Source of the DNA: RGIG5675 sp050943435
GTDB taxonomy: Bacteria > Bacillota > Clostridia > Oscillospirales > Ruminococcaceae
Assembly (NCBI GenBank): GCA_050943435.1
Contig: JBMNPE010000016.1
Span: forward strand, 1 to 24,693
DNA: 24,693 nt
Direction of reading: 5' to 3'
The position numbers were made by a program, and so were the translations under genes. Position 1 is the first letter of the stretch; each line of letters opens with the position of its first letter. Of this stretch, positions 21,734-24,693 are shown in pieces. The notes beneath the pieces were generated by a model, which saw only the letters and a program-made list of their open reading frames with translations, was not told where the DNA came from and did not search any database.

Positions 21734-22983
21734 TACTCGTCATCTCCTTTCCCGGAGGGTTCATCCCCCGCCGTGCCGTTTTTCCTGTCGTAATCGTCAA
21801 GGTCGAAAAAGACCGTTTCATCGCTCGCGGCGGTGTCCTCTGCGTGCCTCAGCACCTCAGGGATCCCGTCCCTGTCGTCCGGTTCCACTGTCTCTGAGTC
21901 CTCATCCGGACCGAGGCCGGCATCCTGTTCTGCCGGAGCTTCATTCCCTGCCGTCTCTGCGGCATCTTCGGGGCCGCTGCCCTCTCCGATGCTGTCAGAT
22001 CCTTCAGGTTCTTCTTCAGGCACATCGGGCCTGAGGGGCTCTTCACCGTCATCAGGCTCCGGCTCCTCAGGTTCACCCTTCATGGTCCTCTCCATCACGC
22101 TTATGAACCTCGCCGGATCCACGCTGCAGACCAGCTCCACATTGGGCCTGTGAGCAAACCTGCTGTTCCAGTCGGCCACAAGCCTCCCGTAATCGGAGAC
22201 GCTCTGGCTCTCGCAGATTATATATATGGAATCGACGGATGCCATCTCGCGGTCGCAGGCAACGGCTGCGCATACAGCCGCATCGAGAGGCGTTTTCCCG
22301 TTTCTCTTCAGGACATTTTCCAGAAGCTCGCCGGAAATATCCCCGAGCATTTCCTCGTTTTCGGAGACTAATGAGGAAATTCCCTCATCGTCCTCCTCGC
22401 AGGACCCGCAGGCGTCCATCCCGCAGAACACGAGATGCCTGAATCCCGCCTCAAGGACGACCTCTGCGGCGTGGGGATCCTGCCAGATGTTGAACTCGGC
22501 CTTGGGGGTGATGTTCCCCTTTCCGGTGGTGCCGCATGCGGCCCAGACGCACTTTATCATGTCGACTATCTGGGGGTGCTCCAAAACAGCTGTGGCAAGA
22601 TCGGTCATAGGACCGGTCACGACTATCTCCAGCTCCCCGCCGCATTCCTTTGCAGTGGAATACATGAGCTCCCAGGCGGTTTTCCCGCCTGAGGCAGCTG
22701 AATAATCAAACTTTTGGGGAGAGGAGCTCCTTGCCCCTTTCCTTATTTCCTTTACCCGCGGCATGCTGTGTATCATCGCACGCTCTGCCCCGGGAACGCA
22801 TTCTATGCCCTTTTTCTGGCATATGCTGCTGATAAGCCGGTAGGAATCGTCCAGGGAGGCGTTGCCGTGTGAGGCGCACACTGCCCTGAGATCGAATTTC
22901 CTGCTGCCGGAGAGAATCAGGAGCGCCAGGGCGTCGTCGATTCCCGCATCGCAGTCAAGGATTACAGGCCTTTTTCCATCCAT
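21733..22983 (-). CDS. Nucleoside hydrolase with long acidic C-terminal tail
   Basis: The first gene of the right-hand operon encodes 416 residues. Residues 1-302 are a nucleoside hydrolase: DCDAGIDDA at 10-18, VVTGPMTDLATAVL, AEFNIWQDPHAAE at 162-174, and TPLDAAVCAAVAC near 231-243, where Leu precedes the last Asp in place of His. Residues 303-416 are a tail with about 43 Asp/Glu in 114 positions plus Pro, Gly and Ser. It is predicted to be disordered and has no match to a domain I know. Family members usually end near 310-330 residues. AGGGG lies nine to ten bases before the ATG, and a good promoter lies upstream. The coding frame stays consistent through the tail with the same codon habits, so it is not a frameshift artefact. 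The tail could bind a cationic partner. Confidence 0.85.
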   Translation of the reverse strand: MDGKRPVILDCDAGIDDALALLILSGSRKFDLRAVCASHGNASLDDSYRLISSICQKKGIECVPGAERAMIHSMPRVKEIRKGARSSSPQKFDYSAASGGKTAWELMYSTAKECGGELEIVVTGPMTDLATAVLEHPQIVDMIKCVWAACGTTGKGNITPKAEFNIWQDPHAAEVVLEAGFRHLVFCGMDACGSCEEDDEGISSLVSENEEMLGDISGELLENVLKRNGKTPLDAAVCAAVACDREMASVDSIYIICESQSVSDYGRLVADWNSRFAHRPNVELVCSVDPARFISVMERTMKGEPEEPEPDDGEEPLRPDVPEEEPEGSDSIGEGSGPEDAAETAGNEAPAEQDAGLGPDEDSETVEPDDRDGIPEVLRHAEDTAASDETVFFDLDDYDRKNGTAGDEPSGKGDDE

Positions 22984-23045
22984 CTCATATATCCCCTTGC
23001 CAAATATACGTTTTCAATGCATATTTTTCCGATTAGTTATCTTAA

Positions 23046-23074
23046 AGTATATGGTTTTTACGGCTCTTTGTAAA
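23046..23074 (-). promoter_or_regulatory. Promoter of the nucleoside hydrolase-rmuC operon
   Basis: On the minus strand TTTACA (-35) and TATACT (-10) are exactly 17 bases apart. The leader to the ATG at 22983 is about 55 bases and AT-rich. Confidence 0.65.
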
Positions 23075-23079
23075 ATCAG

Positions 23080-23106
23080 CGGAAGGCTCCGGAGTCAGGA
23101 CTTCCG
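23080..23106 (-). repeat. Inverted repeat upstream of the nucleoside hydrolase promoter
   Basis: CGGAAG (23080-23085) pairs with CTTCCG (23101-23106), enclosing the palindrome CTCCGGAG. It sits just upstream of the -35 box, and on the minus strand CTGATTTTAC follows. It could be an upstream terminator or an operator. Confidence 0.35.
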
Positions 23107-23168
23107 GCATCCTATGGAAGGGCTGTCAGGTGCGCTTTCAGACGGCAGCGGCAGGCTGCATGCAAGAA

Positions 23169-23194
23169 GACGGCCCAGCCGTGGCTGTGCCGTC
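23169..23194 (-). terminator. Terminator-like hairpin after the MFS gene
   Basis: GACGGC, one mismatch, CAGCC, a two-base turn, GGCTG, and GCCGTC form an 11-bp stem with one mismatch. On the minus strand TTCTTG follows. It lies 45 bases after the MFS stop codon. Confidence 0.6.
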
Positions 23195-23238
23195 CCGATG
23201 AAAACCCTATTCCTTATTTGTGCCGTCTATGCTGCCTT

Positions 23239-24531
23239 TCAATCGGAAGCTACCGCTATGTCCTCGGGCTCGCCCGCAGCGCGCAGCTTCCTGGCTCTCT
23301 TCACAGCGAATGTACCTATTATCAGTGCGGCAATGAAGAAGCTCATGGAGAGCACGAATATCCCCTTGTATGAACCGCCGATGTCATAGAACTCAGAGAG
23401 GAGCGGGGATGCGATTCCGGCTATCAGGCTGTTTCCAGTCATCATCACGGACCAGATTGATGAGAAATTCTTCGTTCCAAGCGTGTCCTTTGCAATGAGC
23501 GGTGCCTGTACTGAGTACATTCCCATGCAGCCCATGCCTATGAGGAAGCAGCCTATCATCAGGAGCGAATGTCCCTGGGTGCTGAAGATGAGGCACAGCA
23601 TCCCCGCCGAATTGAACACCGCACCCCACAGCATTCCTGCAGTCACCCCGAACCTGTCGTTGAGGATCCCGAGCATGAAGCTGCAGACGATGCTCCCTAT
23701 GTTGTAGATGGAAACGGCGAGGGCCCCGGTATTTACCGACGTGCCGAGCTGCATCGTGGCAAACGCCGCTATGAACGAAGGCGCGCACGTCCCTACGCTG
23801 TAGAGCATGCACACGATCCAGATCACGTAGAAGAGCGGCATCCTCATGGCCTTGCGCTTCGTATAGCCCCAGACGGCTTCAGACTCCTTGACTGCCCCTT
23901 CCGGCACATCTCCGTCCTCTGTGCCGTAAGGTGCTATTCCCTTTTCCTCGGGGCTCTTCATCAGGAAGAACAGTGCGGGCAGCGTCACGACGGCCCCTAT
24001 GATGGCGATTATCAGATATGCCATCCTCCACCCGGACGAGGTAATGAGCCATCCGGAGAGCTGGCTGTAGAGAACGGACCCAGCGAACATCGCCGCGCTG
24101 TATATGCCGAGCGCAGTCCCGGCCTTTTTCCTGAACCACATGTTTATGACAAGAGGCACGGCCATGTACACGGTGAATGAGGATCCTATTCCGAGAAGCG
24201 CGCCGGATAAATAGAACCAGTACACATTCGGATACACGGACATGAGTCCGAGGCCTATGAGCTCGAGGAGCACGGCCGCGGACATCACTTTCCCTATCCT
24301 GTACTTCGTGAGCATTCTGCTCGCAGTCGTGTACAGCACAGCCATGACTACGCATTCGACGGTGCCGGTAATCGTGAATTCAGTGACAGTGCAGCCGAAC
24401 TCGCTCACCACCGGGTTTACGAAGTTCTGCCTGTAGCAGTTTATGGCTCCTGTGGCCCCAATCGCGAGGAGCACGCAGCAGATGAGTATCACCCACGCAT
24501 AGTGGACCTGCTTCCCAAAGATCTTTACCAT
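23239..24531 (-). CDS. MFS transporter, oxalate/formate-antiporter-like (OFA)
   Basis: The 430-residue protein has the twelve-helix layout of the major facilitator superfamily, with a central cytoplasmic loop at about 200-230 (KSPEEKGIAPYGTEDGD). The helix 2-3 loop has RMLTKYRIGKVM and the helix 8-9 loop LNDRFG, positions where MFS signatures sit. The Gly-rich LSGALLGIGSSFTVYMAVPLV region and overall shape resemble the OFA/monocarboxylate group, which exchanges small organic acids such as oxalate and formate. The true substrate is unknown. It is monocistronic: it has its own promoter, GGAGG eight bases before the ATG, and a terminator-like hairpin after the stop. Its neighbours give no hint of a pathway. 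Confidence 0.85.
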   Translation of the reverse strand: MVKIFGKQVHYAWVILICCVLLAIGATGAINCYRQNFVNPVVSEFGCTVTEFTITGTVECVVMAVLYTTASRMLTKYRIGKVMSAAVLLELIGLGLMSVYPNVYWFYLSGALLGIGSSFTVYMAVPLVINMWFRKKAGTALGIYSAAMFAGSVLYSQLSGWLITSSGWRMAYLIIAIIGAVVTLPALFFLMKSPEEKGIAPYGTEDGDVPEGAVKESEAVWGYTKRKAMRMPLFYVIWIVCMLYSVGTCAPSFIAAFATMQLGTSVNTGALAVSIYNIGSIVCSFMLGILNDRFGVTAGMLWGAVFNSAGMLCLIFSTQGHSLLMIGCFLIGMGCMGMYSVQAPLIAKDTLGTKNFSSIWSVMMTGNSLIAGIASPLLSEFYDIGGSYKGIFVLSMSFFIAALIIGTFAVKRARKLRAAGEPEDIAVASD

Positions 24532-24567
24532 AATCCGCCCTCCAGCACTGTTGTCCTCATGGACATT

Positions 24568-24596
24568 ATTTTACCTTTCAGAAATCATAGCATCAA
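24568..24596 (-). promoter_or_regulatory. Promoter of the MFS gene
   Basis: On the minus strand TTGATG (-35) and TAAAAT (-10) are exactly 17 bases apart, with the start codon about 30 bases below the predicted transcription start. Confidence 0.65.
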
Positions 24597-24630
24597 TGAC
24601 CATGTGATTCCAGATTGAATTTAACCCAAT

Positions 24631-24662
24631 AAGGCAGGAGGCCCCGCAGGACCTCCTGCCTT
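24631..24662. terminator. Perfect 11-bp hairpin near the window edge
   Basis: AAGGCAGGAGG pairs perfectly with CCTCCTGCCTT around a ten-base loop. On the plus strand T-rich sequence follows (TGTGCTTCCTTCTGTTTT), and on the minus strand only TTATTGGGTT. It most likely ends the transcription unit that lies to the right, ahead of the MFS promoter. Confidence 0.6.
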
Positions 24663-24693
24663 GTGCTTCCTTCTGTTTTCCGGTCAGTATGCG

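Noticed and set aside
20778..22034. 418-codon open frame on the plus strand
   Set aside because: It lies antisense to two overlapping nucleoside hydrolase genes that have clear motifs. The protein is Ser/Pro/Arg-rich with no domain, as expected from the reverse frame of GC-rich codons.
1..24693. Defence system, prophage, insertion sequence or CRISPR array
   Set aside because: I found no transposase, integrase, phage structural gene, Cas protein, restriction enzyme or regularly spaced repeat. RmuC is the only gene sometimes seen near defence genes, and nothing else supports such a reading.

Overview
The window looks like ordinary chromosome from an anaerobic, Gram-positive type bacterium (Bacillota, most likely class Clostridia). 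The reasons are strong Shine-Dalgarno sites, several TTG/GTG starts, hisS directly before aspS, a maf / MinD-like / mgsA order that recalls the clostridial maf-mre-min-mgsA cluster, and a HisRS with four CxxC-like pairs. The DNA is fairly GC-rich with a marked liking for AGG (Arg) and ATA (Ile) codons; a relative of the Anaerovoracaceae / Clostridiales family XIII would fit, but this is only a guess. I see no rRNA, tRNA, CRISPR array, transposase or phage gene.

Left part (1-6,640). A truncated acidic protein gene (minus) diverges from queH (plus, queuosine synthesis). queH converges on a minus-strand block that reads glgP (glycogen phosphorylase) -> GH13 alpha-glucanase (4-base ATGA overlap) -> a nucleoside hydrolase with its own likely promoter. 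glgP plus the cytoplasmic GH13 enzyme would break down storage glycogen or imported maltodextrins.

Central operon (6,612-16,539, plus). From a good sigma-A type promoter the genes run zapA-like, dut, maf, minD-like, mgsA, hisS, aspS, alr and two CNNM/CorC-type membrane proteins, mostly overlapping or closely spaced, ending at a hairpin near 16,505. It mixes cell division, nucleotide-pool sanitation, two tRNA synthetases and D-alanine supply. Two members are odd. The MinD-like ATPase has Arg in place of the signature Lys and lacks the C-terminal membrane helix. The methylglyoxal synthase homologue has lost some conserved active-site residues.

Accessory part (16,540-19,450, plus). A 418-base intergenic stretch full of inverted repeats leads to an unclassified multi-pass membrane transporter and then, after a strong terminator and a separate promoter, an M20 amidohydrolase. 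The pair suggests uptake (or release) and hydrolysis of an N-acylated amino acid or peptide. Both genes use more ATC and, in the hydrolase, more CGC codons than the central operon.

Right part (19,479-24,693, minus). A three-gene operon holds two further nucleoside hydrolases, one with an acidic tail of about 114 residues, joined by one-base overlaps to rmuC. Upstream of it lies an MFS transporter with its own promoter and terminator-like hairpin. The window ends in a perfect 11-bp hairpin that probably ends the next transcription unit.
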